A DNA stretch of 64,000 nt from Chryseobacterium piscicola (GTDB lineage: Bacteria; Bacteroidota; Bacteroidia; Flavobacteriales; Weeksellaceae): positions 372,001-436,000 of the forward strand of contig NZ_FTOJ01000001.1 of assembly GCF_900156685.1 (NCBI RefSeq), given 5' to 3'. Below the pieces are notes generated by a model, which worked only from the letters and a program-made list of their open reading frames with translations, searched no databases and was not told where the DNA came from. Both the position numbers and the translations under genes were made by a program. This document shows, in pieces, positions 18,333 through 27,463 of the stretch (the first letter of the stretch is position 1; each line of letters begins with the position of its first letter).

Positions 18333-18351
18333 TGCGCGAGGCAGTTTTTTA
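18331..18351 (+). terminator. terminator-like hairpin after the repeat array
   Basis: ACTGC (18331-18335), loop GCGAG, GCAGT (18341-18345), then T5. It lies 20 bases before the next start codon, so it could also act as an attenuator. Confidence 0.6.
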
Positions 18352-18370
18352 ATATTTAAATAATAATCAA

Positions 18371-19117
18371 ATGAACACAATTGATTTAACAAAACTTCGC
18401 AATGCAGAATACCTGCAGTACACAAAAGATTTTGCAGCTATCATTAATCTCAACAATCCTGCCACGCTGGATATTGATGCGAAATTTACAGCTTTCAATA
18501 CTAAAATCGCTGAGCTTGAGTCGCTTTACAAAAAGGCTTTGGCAAGTGAGAAAACCAAAGACATTATGGCGCTGGATCAAATGAGAGACGATGCCATCAA
18601 TGGGGTGTATTACTTTTTGCTGGGTTACAGCTACCATTATGATGAACAGCAAAGACAGAATGCACAGTTGCTGCTGACTAACCTGAGTCTCTATGGCAGT
18701 GGCATTGCCAGAATGAATTATCAGGCAGAGACTGCTACCATCAACAATATTCTTCGGGATTGGGAAAATAAAACAGAACTTGCAGCAGCGGTTGGGGGTT
18801 TTAATTTAACCGCTTGGGTGAGAGAGTTGAAAACTGCCAATGATGCTTTCAACGAGCAATATCTTTTGCGCACACAAGAGTATGGTGATGCCAACCCTGA
18901 AACAATCAGAACCAAAAGGGAAGAGACTAGTTCCGCTTTTTATGCGTTACGAGACAGAATAGACGCGCTTCATCTGCTTTCAGAAATCTCTCCTTCACCG
19001 CATTCTGCAGTCATCAATCAGCTTAATGCACTTACAGATCAGTATAATCAGCTTTTGGTCAACAGGAAACCAGAAACAGAAGAGCTTCCAGACAATGAGA
19101 AGCAAAACGGTATTTAA
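18371..19117 (+). CDS. DUF6261-like protein of unknown function
   Basis: The 248-residue protein is mostly helical, soluble and without a signal peptide. The opening LTKLRNAEYLQYTKDF and the helical body resemble the Bacteroidetes family DUF6261; a profile search would be needed to confirm this. No catalytic motif is visible. It lies directly behind the 42-bp repeat array and a terminator-like hairpin, so its expression may depend on read-through. A hairpin terminator follows it. Confidence 0.6.
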   Translation: MNTIDLTKLRNAEYLQYTKDFAAIINLNNPATLDIDAKFTAFNTKIAELESLYKKALASEKTKDIMALDQMRDDAINGVYYFLLGYSYHYDEQQRQNAQLLLTNLSLYGSGIARMNYQAETATINNILRDWENKTELAAAVGGFNLTAWVRELKTANDAFNEQYLLRTQEYGDANPETIRTKREETSSAFYALRDRIDALHLLSEISPSPHSAVINQLNALTDQYNQLLVNRKPETEELPDNEKQNGI

Positions 19118-19120
19118 CGA

Positions 19121-19150
19121 AATATCAGAGCATTTCGCTCTGATATTTTA
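19121..19150 (+). terminator. terminator of the DUF6261-like gene
   Basis: AATATCAGAGC pairs with GCTCTGATATT (19137-19147), with a short loop and a few T after it. Confidence 0.6.
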
Positions 19151-19206
19151 CTTTAATCTATGTCTAATAACTACTGTATCAACATCAAAAATCAATTATT
19201 CATCAT

Positions 19207-20535
19207 CTACTTTCTGATCACTTTATGCTTAAACTGAGTTCCGTCTTCCAAAGAAATATCCAGCAAATATGCTCCTGAAGAATAGGATGTAAGATCTACC
19301 TTAGAATCTCTTGTTTCATCTAGTTTTCTTCCGTCTAAAGAGTAAACGGAAATATTTTTCACTTTCTTTTCAGATTTAATATTCACATAATCTACCGTTG
19401 GGTTAGGATAAATAGAAACATCCACTGTAGAAACTTCTTTTACGGATAACGCCTGATTGGTGCTTTGCATATAGATTGAAAGCACAATTCTACCGTCTTG
19501 CCCAAAGAAAACAGCAGTAGGGACTTCATATTTCAGAATATGGCTTCCTGCAGAGAGCGCAGAAGTAGTAAAGCTTCTGATGGGTACAGAGTCACCTGGG
19601 CACCAATTGTTCCAAGAAGTCCACCAAGACATACTCTGAGCGCTAGATCCGTAGATGCCATTTCCTTGGGTGTTGTATTGTCTGTAAGGTTCACAAGATT
19701 TTCCTCCAGGCGTGAAGGTGAGTACTTGCGCATTATCTAACGAGACCAAATTTTGCCTTCTCACATACTCTTCACCATTACTATTAGCGCCATGTGGTGT
19801 AGATATGATGAAAAACTTTGCATTGTCTGTATTTTGATTTATATTAAAATTAACGAGCCTTACTGTTTGCCCTGCTTGATCTGTATTGTTGTAGTTATTT
19901 AATTCGTTTGAATCTAAGAGGGGTAAAAGATTGTCGTAAGTATTGATTACTGCGGAATTGTTATAAGTAACAAAATCTAATGTTCCAGCGAAAACATCGT
20001 TTCTATTTGCACATCCTGCTACTTGTGTATTGGCGGCATAAGGAACACCAAAAACATCAAGTTCAACATAGATGTCGTATGCGGCTCTTAGTGTAAGGTT
20101 TTTGAACACAGCGTAGAGATTATCTACCTCATAAGTGTAGGGAACAGAAGTAGGAGCAATGTTTTTGTTCATGAAGGGCGTTATATATCTTCCAATCTCA
20201 AAGCGTTTTACTCCGGTATCACTCAAAGAATACGTTGTTTGATTTTTTGGGACCAATGCAATATGTACACCTCCAATTCTGTCATAGTTGTCGCATAGTG
20301 CAGAAATACTTACATTCATCTGAATTTTATTTTGGAAAGTATTCAGTTCTGTATCTGAAAGTTTTCTGGCATATCTGTAATTGGCAAGACGAATAGTATT
20401 GGCTGGTACCGGAGTAGAAACATTAGCTGCATAACCATCATAGAAAACTATTTGCGAAAAAATATTAACTGTTGTTTGTGCCTCGATTGTGGATAATGCA
20501 GTTATAGCAAAAAAAGAGAATAGAAGTTTTTTCAT
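19207..20535 (-). CDS. secreted PNGase F-like protein with T9SS sorting tail
   Basis: The 442-residue protein has a signal peptide (residues 1-19), a two-lobed region resembling peptide-N-glycosidase F of Elizabethkingia, and a C-terminal type A sorting domain (from about residue 370, with IYPNPTVDYVNI and a final KHKVIRK). By alignment from memory, D85 in CDNYDR matches PNGase F Asp60, E158 in IYVELD matches Glu118, and E256 in GEEYVRR matches Glu206. EIGRYITPF and NWCPGDSVPIR match EIGRFITPY and GWCPGMAVPTR. It may therefore release N-glycans from glycoproteins outside the cell. Activity is inferred. It is transcribed alone. Confidence 0.82.
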   Translation of the reverse strand: MKKLLFSFFAITALSTIEAQTTVNIFSQIVFYDGYAANVSTPVPANTIRLANYRYARKLSDTELNTFQNKIQMNVSISALCDNYDRIGGVHIALVPKNQTTYSLSDTGVKRFEIGRYITPFMNKNIAPTSVPYTYEVDNLYAVFKNLTLRAAYDIYVELDVFGVPYAANTQVAGCANRNDVFAGTLDFVTYNNSAVINTYDNLLPLLDSNELNNYNNTDQAGQTVRLVNFNINQNTDNAKFFIISTPHGANSNGEEYVRRQNLVSLDNAQVLTFTPGGKSCEPYRQYNTQGNGIYGSSAQSMSWWTSWNNWCPGDSVPIRSFTTSALSAGSHILKYEVPTAVFFGQDGRIVLSIYMQSTNQALSVKEVSTVDVSIYPNPTVDYVNIKSEKKVKNISVYSLDGRKLDETRDSKVDLTSYSSGAYLLDISLEDGTQFKHKVIRK

Positions 20536-20720
20536 GGAAGATTATGTTTTTGATTTCGCATCAAAAATACATTTTATAATATGGTATTAGCATTGTAAAG
20601 TATTAGATGAGTATTAAAATGATATTTTATTTTGAATATACTGTTGTTTTTGTTAAAAAAGAAAACTGTTTTCTTGGTTATTACGGTAGAGTAGATAGAT
20701 AGGGTATGATGTTAAAATCA

Positions 20721-20752
20721 AAAAAAATCAGAATCCGGAGAGACTGATTTTT
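20721..20752 (-). terminator. terminator of the rsfS-psd operon
   Basis: On the minus strand CAAAAATCAG pairs with CTGATTTTTTTTG, 54 bases after the psd stop. Confidence 0.65.
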
Positions 20753-20805
20753 GTTTTATCTAAATTTTAATGTGTTGTATCTATTACCTATAATTATGTA
20801 ATGTG

Positions 20806-21459
20806 CTAATCTTTCATTTTGGCAATCACATCAATTCCGCCTTTTGTTTTGTCTCCAATTTTGCATATAATTTCAGTATCAAGTGGAAGGAAAATATCCA
20901 TTCTGGAACCAAACTTGATGAAGCCAAACTCGTGCCCTGCTTTTGCATTATCGCCTTCATTACAGTAGAAAACAATTCTTCTCGCTACATAACCTGCAAT
21001 TTGCCTGAAAACCACTTTGTGCTTCGTTAAGCTTTCTACAGCTACAGTAGTTCTTTCGTTTTCTGTAGAAGATTTTTCGTGCCAAGCCACAAGGTATTTA
21101 CCGGGATGGTATTTTTTGTAAATTACATTTCCAGAAACTGGATAGCGACAAATATGAACATTAAGAGGAGACATAAATATAGAAACCTGAATCGCTTTTT
21201 CTTTCAGGAATTCTGTTTCGTCTACTTCTTTGATCATTACTACTTTCCCGTCTACAGGTGCAATTACATTTTCCACATGATCCTTAATATCACGATTTGG
21301 AACTCTGAAGAACCAAAATACAAGGCCATAAATTACCAGTAGCGGAATGATGATCAGCAAAGACAACATTTCAAGAGAATAAATAGAAACAGCGGCAACG
21401 AGTATAAAGAAAATGCTCGCGACTGTGATGGTGCCTTTTGATTCCTTGTGTAATTTCAT
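20806..21459 (-). CDS. psd: phosphatidylserine decarboxylase family protein
   Basis: It converts phosphatidylserine to phosphatidylethanolamine at the inner membrane. The 217 residues fit the short (Psd-A) branch. Two N-terminal membrane segments (about residues 13-50) are followed by NVIAPVDGKVV and PLNVHICRYPVSG. The self-cleavage site that makes the pyruvoyl group is the serine of KFGSRMDIFLP. The gene is last in a minus-strand run with cdsA, LUD, ftsH and rsfS. cdsA makes the CDP-diacylglycerol that leads to phosphatidylserine, so the pair belongs to one pathway. Confidence 0.93.
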   Translation of the reverse strand: MKLHKESKGTITVASIFFILVAAVSIYSLEMLSLLIIIPLLVIYGLVFWFFRVPNRDIKDHVENVIAPVDGKVVMIKEVDETEFLKEKAIQVSIFMSPLNVHICRYPVSGNVIYKKYHPGKYLVAWHEKSSTENERTTVAVESLTKHKVVFRQIAGYVARRIVFYCNEGDNAKAGHEFGFIKFGSRMDIFLPLDTEIICKIGDKTKGGIDVIAKMKD

Positions 21460-21534
21460 ATAGAGATATTTCTTTTTTAAAGTTTAAATAAATCGCTGCT
21501 GTTAAATAAGATTTTGATGAGCGATGATCTGAGG

Positions 21535-22416
21535 CTAAATAAATTTTTCGATAATAAAGTACAAATATACAACAGGTGCGCAGATTAAAAAACTGTCTAG
21601 CCTATCTAGAACACCACCGTGTCCGGGGATAATGTTTCCGCTATCTTTCACACCGAAGGTTCTTTTGAGTTGGCTTTCAACCAAATCGCCAATAGGAGCA
21701 AAACAAGCAACTAAAAACCCTACAACCATCCAGTTACCTCGAAGCTGAGGTTGGTATTGTTCAATAAAATAGGAGAAAATTAATGTTAATACAACACCTC
21801 CAAAATATCCTTCCCATGTTTTTTTAGGAGAAATCTTCGGTGCCATTTTGTGTTTTCCAAAGAGTTTACCTGTAATATAAGCAAAGGTATCACTACTCCA
21901 GATAAGGATGAAAAGGAAGATTACCTCTAGTGAGAATGTTTGATCGTACGATGAGTATTTTGGAAGTCCCAATGCAAAACAAAAGGGCAAGGCAACGTAG
22001 ATAACAGTAAATATTAGTTTTCCGCTATCAAAATATAATTCACTAGTAAATTTGAATAAAGTAATTGCCGCAATTAGGATTAGCGATAATGAAAGAATCT
22101 CTGCAAATCTGAAATTAAAATAAAAATCGTGATTGAAAAATCTTTTAGAGAACATATAAAAGAGAAGGGCAACAATAGGGAAGACAACCCATTTTTCATA
22201 CCCGTTTCCGAATTTCATTATCTTAATACATTCCCAAGTACCAACAGTTAAAAGAAACGTAATTAAGCCGTAAAAAAGATATTGCTGTTTTACAGAATCT
22301 GGAAAAATATTGTTGATGAGTTGTGAACCGAAAGGCGTGGTACACAAAATAATGATTGCGATATAAATTATTCCCGAAAGGGTTCTCTGAATAAGATTTT
22401 TGTCCAAGATTTTCAA
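21535..22416 (-). CDS. cdsA: phosphatidate cytidylyltransferase
   Basis: CdsA makes CDP-diacylglycerol from phosphatidic acid and CTP, the branch point of phospholipid synthesis. The 293-residue protein has about eight membrane segments and the C-terminal family signature SQLKRTFGVKDSG followed by IPGHGGVLDRLDS. It lies 17 bases after the LUD gene and 75 bases before psd, in the same orientation, which suggests cotranscription. Confidence 0.95.
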   Translation of the reverse strand: MKILDKNLIQRTLSGIIYIAIIILCTTPFGSQLINNIFPDSVKQQYLFYGLITFLLTVGTWECIKIMKFGNGYEKWVVFPIVALLFYMFSKRFFNHDFYFNFRFAEILSLSLILIAAITLFKFTSELYFDSGKLIFTVIYVALPFCFALGLPKYSSYDQTFSLEVIFLFILIWSSDTFAYITGKLFGKHKMAPKISPKKTWEGYFGGVVLTLIFSYFIEQYQPQLRGNWMVVGFLVACFAPIGDLVESQLKRTFGVKDSGNIIPGHGGVLDRLDSFLICAPVVYLYFIIEKFI

Positions 22417-22432
22417 AGTTTACGATGTGCGT

Positions 22433-23011
22433 TTAATCTTCTAAGAGAAGTAAAAAAAGCTTGTTGTTGGGTGCCGTAGCATCTAGTTTGTTTTGTCCAC
22501 CACTGATGGAGGTAAGATTTTTAATGTTTCCATTTCTTTTTATTTTCCCCATAGCATCGTTCAGATTATTTACAATTTGAGATACATTGGCCATGATGAT
22601 AATCTTTTGGGGAAGTTTTGATGAATGATAATGAAGAATGTTATTATGAGACAACATAATTCTACCATCATACGCAATAAGATATTCGCAAGAAATAAAA
22701 GCAGCGTCGTTTTGATGCTGTAATTCTGGAGTATAATCTGTTTTCAGTACAGAGAGGAAATTCTGAAGTTCTTTATCACAACAGAATATATTTTTGGCAC
22801 CTTCAATCTTTAAGATTTGATTTAAGGTTTGCAATGCTTCAGCTTCATCTGCACAATAATTGAAAAAACCTCCGGAGTGGGTGAAAAGTTGGGCAAATTT
22901 ATAGTCGAGATCAGCATTTTTCAGCGAATCTCCTAATTTTTCCAAACTTTGCTTTTCATCATTGTCGGGCTTATTGGTAAGTTTACTTACAATTTTCTTG
23001 AATAAACTCAA
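22433..23011 (-). CDS. LUD (LutC/YkgG-like) domain protein
   Basis: The 192-residue protein has a basic N-terminal helix and a LUD domain like LutC: residues near SCEYLIAYDGRIMLSHNNI and the ending TSISGGQNKLDATAPNNKLF are suggestive. LutC takes part in lactate use with LutA and LutB, but neither partner is here and the flanks are ftsH and cdsA, so lactate use is doubtful. This gene order (ftsH, LUD, cdsA) is, as I recall, common in flavobacteria. The role is unknown. Confidence 0.65.
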   Translation of the reverse strand: MSLFKKIVSKLTNKPDNDEKQSLEKLGDSLKNADLDYKFAQLFTHSGGFFNYCADEAEALQTLNQILKIEGAKNIFCCDKELQNFLSVLKTDYTPELQHQNDAAFISCEYLIAYDGRIMLSHNNILHYHSSKLPQKIIIMANVSQIVNNLNDAMGKIKRNGNIKNLTSISGGQNKLDATAPNNKLFLLLLED

Positions 23012-23088
23012 CTTAATTTATTTTTAGTCAACTTTTTACAAAAGTAAAAAATTAATGGATAAGATATATTAAATATACGTATAAATGT

Positions 23089-23122
23089 TAAAAAAACCCG
23101 ACATTATATAACTGCCGGGTTT
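23089..23122 (-). terminator. terminator-like hairpin after ftsH
   Basis: On the minus strand AAACCCG pairs with CGGGTTTTTTT. It lies between ftsH and the LUD gene, so the run may be split into two units or partly attenuated here. Confidence 0.65.
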
Positions 23123-23144
23123 GTTTTATCAAAATAAAAGACTT

Positions 23145-25157
23145 TTACAGTTGAGTTTGGCTTTCAGGTGCCTGTATTTCACTGTCTTGCAGTTTTTCTT
23201 TAATAAAAATCTCTTCTGTAGGTTCTTTAGCATCTGCGATTGTATTGGCAACTGGTCTCTCTGTTAATTCAGGATCCCATGCTCTTCCACCGAAAACTTC
23301 TTCTAAATCTTCTCTGAAAATGACTTCTTTCTCCAGAAGTTTAGTTGCCAAAGCATCCAATTTATCTTTATTATCAGTAAGAATCTGAACTGCTCTGTCA
23401 TATTGATTTTCGATAATTGATTTAATCTCAACATCAATTTTATTTGCTGTTTCTTCAGAATATGGTTTACCGAAATTATATTCAGACTGGCCAGAACTGT
23501 CATAATAAGAAATGTTTCCTATATTGGGACTCAATCCGTATATGGTAACCATTGCTTGAGCTCTTTTGGTAACGGTTTCCAGATCCGAAAGTGCTCCTGT
23601 AGAAATGTTATTAAAGATTACTTGTTCTGCAGCTCTACCTCCAAGGGTGGCGCACATTTCATCAAGCATCTGTTCTGTGGTTGTTAATTGTCTTTCTTCA
23701 GGTAAATACCATGCTGCTCCCAACGATTTTCCTCTTGGTACAATCGTTACTTTCAATAGTGGTGAGGCGTGCTCTACCAACCAAGAGATTGTAGCGTGAC
23801 CAGCTTCATGATAAGCAACTCTTTTTTTCTCAGATGGCTTTATGGCCATGTTTTTCTTTTCAAGTCCACCGATGATTCTATCAACGGCATCTAAGAAATC
23901 TTGTTTGTTTACAGATTCGTGGCTATTTCTCGCTGCAATTAAAGCTGCTTCGTTACAAACGTTAGCAATATCTGCTCCACTGAAACCAGGCGTTTGTTTT
24001 GCAAGAAAATCCCTGTCAACAGTATCGTCTAATTTAATTTTCTTTAAATGAACATCAAAAATTTCTCTTCTCTCGTGCAATTCTGGTAAGTCTACATATA
24101 CTGAACGGTCAAAACGTCCAGCTCTCATTAAAGCTTTATCAAGAATGTCAGCTCTATTGGTTGCTGCCATTACGATTACGTTAACATCAGTTCCGAAACC
24201 GTCCATCTCTGTTAATAATTGGTTTAATGTGTTTTCTCTTTCATCATTACCACCAGAGAAATTGTTTTTTCCTCTTGCACGTCCAATCGCATCAATCTCA
24301 TCAATAAAGATAATTGCTGGAGATTTAGCTTTAGCCTGAGCGAAAAGGTCTCTCACTCTAGATGCACCTACTCCTACAAACATTTCCACGAAATCTGAAC
24401 CAGAAAGCGAGAAAAAAGGAACTTTAGCTTCTCCTGCAACCGCTTTTGCCAATAAAGTTTTTCCAGTTCCTGGAGGGCCTACCAAAAGCACACCTTTAGG
24501 GATTTTACCACCTAATTTCGTGTATTTTTCAGAATTTTTCAGAAAATCTACAACTTCTTGTACTTCTTCTTTTGCTCCTTCAAGACCGGCAACATCTTTA
24601 AATGTTGTCTGGATTTTTTCTTTTTCGTCAAAAAGCTTTGCTCTAGACTTTCCGATAGAGAATATTTGTCCTCCAGGACCGCCACCGCTTCCCATTTTTC
24701 TGAAAAGTATGAAGTAAAACAATCCCAAAATGGTAATCCATATCAAAGCTTGGATCAAAATACTCATTAATGGGCTTTCTCCTTCAGCGTAGTCTTTTGT
24801 GGTTGTAAGTGCAGGGTTTTGCTGTTTTGCTGTTTCAAATTTCCCAAGAAATATTTGCAAATCTCCATATTTTAAGATGTAATCTGGTTTTGCAGACATT
24901 CCTATTGAGCTAGAAAAAGGATTGTTGTCCTTTTTCTCTACAGTTTTAGTTTTTGCTTCTTTTGTTAAAAATACATCAGCTTTCTCAGTTTGCTTATCTA
25001 TTAACACTTTCTGAATCTTTCCTGCCTGCATGTCTCTAAAGAACGCATCTTCATCAATAGTTTTACTGCTGCCTTCCGATAAAAAATTGGAGACAAAAAA
25101 CAATAATAAAACGATGATGGCAATAGGAAAAAACCAGTTAAATCCTTTATTGTTCAT
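23145..25157 (-). CDS. ftsH: ATP-dependent zinc metalloprotease FtsH
   Basis: FtsH is a hexameric membrane AAA+ protease that removes damaged or unassembled membrane proteins and regulatory proteins. The 670-residue chain has two N-terminal membrane segments (about 8-26 and 132-152) around a periplasmic domain. Walker A is GPPGTGKT (227-234), Walker B is [10 protein letters not shown], the zinc site is HEAGH (450-454), and a disordered acidic C-terminus follows. rsfS precedes it by 24 bases on the same strand. Confidence 0.97.
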   Translation of the reverse strand: MNNKGFNWFFPIAIIVLLLFFVSNFLSEGSSKTIDEDAFFRDMQAGKIQKVLIDKQTEKADVFLTKEAKTKTVEKKDNNPFSSSIGMSAKPDYILKYGDLQIFLGKFETAKQQNPALTTTKDYAEGESPLMSILIQALIWITILGLFYFILFRKMGSGGGPGGQIFSIGKSRAKLFDEKEKIQTTFKDVAGLEGAKEEVQEVVDFLKNSEKYTKLGGKIPKGVLLVGPPGTGKTLLAKAVAGEAKVPFFSLSGSDFVEMFVGVGASRVRDLFAQAKAKSPAIIFIDEIDAIGRARGKNNFSGGNDERENTLNQLLTEMDGFGTDVNVIVMAATNRADILDKALMRAGRFDRSVYVDLPELHERREIFDVHLKKIKLDDTVDRDFLAKQTPGFSGADIANVCNEAALIAARNSHESVNKQDFLDAVDRIIGGLEKKNMAIKPSEKKRVAYHEAGHATISWLVEHASPLLKVTIVPRGKSLGAAWYLPEERQLTTTEQMLDEMCATLGGRAAEQVIFNNISTGALSDLETVTKRAQAMVTIYGLSPNIGNISYYDSSGQSEYNFGKPYSEETANKIDVEIKSIIENQYDRAVQILTDNKDKLDALATKLLEKEVIFREDLEEVFGGRAWDPELTERPVANTIADAKEPTEEIFIKEKLQDSEIQAPESQTQL

Positions 25158-25181
25158 TTAATACTTTTAAAAAAATTAGAA

Positions 25182-25544
25182 TTAATTTTCTACTTTGGTG
25201 ATGATGGCATCGCCCCAAAGTTCTTCGATATCGTAATACTCACGAGTCTCTTTTTGGAAAATGTGTACTACTACTGTTACGTAGTCTACTAAAACCCACA
25301 TGGCGTTATCTGTACCTTCTACATGCCAAGGTCTGTCTTGAAGGTCGTTACGTACTTTCTTCTCAATAGATCCTGCTAATGCTGATACTTGAGTGTTGGA
25401 ATTTCCGCTGCATATAATAAAAGTTTCTGCTACCGAGTTTTCGATTTTTGTGAGATCGAAAATCATTACATCTTCTCCTTTCACATCTTGAATAGCTTCT
25501 ACTATTTTATCTATTAATTGTTGTTTTTCTGTCGTGTTGCTCAT
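25182..25544 (-). CDS. rsfS: ribosomal silencing factor RsfS
   Basis: RsfS binds uL14 on the large ribosomal subunit and blocks subunit joining when nutrients are low. The 120 residues match the family. The conserved patches DVMIFDLTKIENSVAETFII and the WHVEG and WVLVDYVTVVVHIF segments are all visible. It is first in the minus-strand run with ftsH and lies back to back with birA, a frequent arrangement in Bacteroidetes. The shared 87-base gap must carry both promoters. Confidence 0.95.
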   Translation of the reverse strand: MSNTTEKQQLIDKIVEAIQDVKGEDVMIFDLTKIENSVAETFIICSGNSNTQVSALAGSIEKKVRNDLQDRPWHVEGTDNAMWVLVDYVTVVVHIFQKETREYYDIEELWGDAIITKVEN

Positions 25545-25631
25545 TAAAAAATACTATAATCTGCAAATTTATTGTTTTTCTTTTACTTTAGACTTACTTT
25601 AGCCGACCAATTAGTCATAAATTTTTCTTAA

Positions 25632-26345
25632 ATGGAAGACCTATTTTATCTTGATCACTGCTCTTCTACTAATGACGAAGTAGTTTCATTTTTACTTTAT
25701 CCGAATTCAAATTTTATTGCAGCGCATACTTTTAATCAAACTAAAGGGCGAGGTCAATACGGAAATCTTTGGAAATCGGTTGCTGGTAAAAATTTAGCAT
25801 ACAGTTTAGCAATCAAATGTGAGTCTGTAAAAGTCTCTCATTTTTTATTCAATTATTATACCGCAGTGTTGGTAAAGAAGTTTATTGCCAATGTGACTGA
25901 TAAATCTGTAAAAATAAAATGGCCGAATGATATCATTGTTCAGAACAAGAAAGTATGCGGTATTCTTTTGGAAAAAAAGAAAATTAAAGGAAATCAATAT
26001 TTTATAATCGGTATCGGAATTAATATTTTGCAAGAAGAATTTGATGATATTTCTAATGCTGGATCACTTTATACACAGACTAAGGGTTGTTTTGATCTTA
26101 AAGAGTTTACTGAAGATTTCCATATTTTCATGACGCAAAATTTAAAGTTGATCCCTTCTGAGTCTGAAATTTTAAATTTATTTAATAAGAATTTATACAA
26201 AAAAGATGAAATATCTGTTTTTGAAAAAGAAGAAGTAAGACAAAATGGCATTATTCGTTTTGCCGATGAAAACGGTGAAATTCATATTGAATTTGAAAAT
26301 GGAGTTCAAAGTTTTTATCACAAAGAAATAAAACTTCTTTACTGA
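25632..26345 (+). CDS. birA: biotin--[acetyl-CoA-carboxylase] ligase without DNA-binding domain
   Basis: It activates biotin to biotinyl-AMP and attaches it to the carboxyl carrier protein. The catalytic motif is KGRGQYGNLWKS (family GRGRxGRxW), and KWPNDIIVQNKKVCGILLE follows. At 237 residues there is no N-terminal helix-turn-helix, so unlike E. coli BirA it should not repress biotin genes. It overlaps the stop of the convergent lptG gene by a few bases at 26339-26345. Confidence 0.92.
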   Translation: MEDLFYLDHCSSTNDEVVSFLLYPNSNFIAAHTFNQTKGRGQYGNLWKSVAGKNLAYSLAIKCESVKVSHFLFNYYTAVLVKKFIANVTDKSVKIKWPNDIIVQNKKVCGILLEKKKIKGNQYFIIGIGINILQEEFDDISNAGSLYTQTKGCFDLKEFTEDFHIFMTQNLKLIPSESEILNLFNKNLYKKDEISVFEKEEVRQNGIIRFADENGEIHIEFENGVQSFYHKEIKLLY

Positions 26346-27451
26346 TTGGCTCTTTTTAAGTATAAATAAAGTGTTAAAGGGAAGAAAGTGATATTGGGTA
26401 ACCACATCGCTAATGCCGGGGAAATTGCCTTGTTTTCTGAAACTACTTTTAAAGCTTCGAAAGAAAAAACAAAGACAAAAGCCAATGAAATACCGATGGC
26501 AAGATTTACACCCAATCCTCCTCTTTTTTTCTGGGAAGCTAGCGAAAGCGCTAAAAATGTAAGCAAAACAATAGCAACAGGCATTGAAGTTCTCTGGTGC
26601 AATTCGTTGAGATGAGAATTGAGGTTGCTGTTTCCTTTTTGTCTCTCTCTATGGATGAAATCGAGTAATTCTGGTGTAGGTTTGTTTTGGCCTAAAAGTT
26701 CATTGGGGAATAGCTCTTCTGGAGCTTGACCGTAGTTTTTTCTTATTTCAGATCCGCTTCCAAGTTTTTCTGTATCGTTTTTATTGATGGTTTTCTCCAT
26801 GTAATTGCTCAGTACGAACTGTTTTTTCTTGGTGTCCCAAACTGCATCGTTGGCTTTTAATTCATAAGTTAGTTTTCTGTTTTTATCAAATTTTTGATAG
26901 ACAAAACCATAACCTCGATCATCTTTTTTGTTCCAAGAATTAACGAAAATATATTCGTTTTTGCTCAATTGTGCTGAAACTGGTGCTGTGCCGAGGATTT
27001 TATCTTTTTTTGTGGCGTTGTAAGTATAGGCTTCAAGCTCATTTTTCTTCATATTGGCCCACGGTAAAACAAGGTGGTTTACGGTAAGTGAAATAAGAGC
27101 GATAAATAATGAGGTAATAAGATAAGGCCTTGCAAATCTATGAAAACTCGCGCCACTGCTTATGATAGCAACAATTTCGGTATTGTTTGCCATTCTGGAT
27201 GTAAAATAAATTACCGAAATGAAAACTAATATCGACAAAAAAGTCACCACTAAATTGATGATCCAAAATGGATAAAAATGAATGAGAAAATAGGAGAGGT
27301 TTAGTTTGGGGTCTAGGGCAGTTGCATTTTCAATTCTTGGGATTTTTTGCTGAACATCAATAACCAAAACAACTATAGAAAGCAAAATAAGCATGAAACT
27401 AAATGTTCCAAGGTATTTTCTAACGATATATCTGTCTATAATTTTCAGCAT
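26339..27451 (-). CDS. LptF/LptG family lipopolysaccharide export permease
   Basis: The 370-residue protein has the YjgP/YjgQ layout: three N-terminal membrane segments (about 15-35, 60-85, 100-125), a periplasmic beta-jellyroll region, and three C-terminal segments. These permeases pair with LptB to extract lipopolysaccharide from the inner membrane and push it onto LptA. Whether this is LptF or LptG is unclear. Its start is 12 bases after the tgt stop, so it is the last gene of a minus-strand operon. Confidence 0.88.
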   Translation of the reverse strand: MLKIIDRYIVRKYLGTFSFMLILLSIVVLVIDVQQKIPRIENATALDPKLNLSYFLIHFYPFWIINLVVTFLSILVFISVIYFTSRMANNTEIVAIISSGASFHRFARPYLITSLFIALISLTVNHLVLPWANMKKNELEAYTYNATKKDKILGTAPVSAQLSKNEYIFVNSWNKKDDRGYGFVYQKFDKNRKLTYELKANDAVWDTKKKQFVLSNYMEKTINKNDTEKLGSGSEIRKNYGQAPEELFPNELLGQNKPTPELLDFIHRERQKGNSNLNSHLNELHQRTSMPVAIVLLTFLALSLASQKKRGGLGVNLAIGISLAFVFVFSFEALKVVSENKAISPALAMWLPNITFFPLTLYLYLKRANQ

Positions 27452-27463
27452 GGGTGATTTTTT

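Larger units (their letters stand above)
18098..18351 (+). ncRNA. candidate small RNA or leader made of 42-bp repeats
   Basis: A promoter-like box, a repeat array and an intrinsic terminator are lined up on the plus strand and would give an RNA of about 250 bases. The interval has no convincing open frame on the plus strand. The minus frame that crosses it has only 63 codons and simply translates the 42-bp repeat as 14-residue units. A leader that controls the DUF6261 gene 20 bases further on is the alternative. This is inference from layout; no expression data are available. Confidence 0.3.

Noticed and set aside
22433..23011. Lactate utilisation operon
   Set aside because: Only one LUD-domain gene is present; LutA and LutB are missing and the neighbours are ftsH and cdsA.
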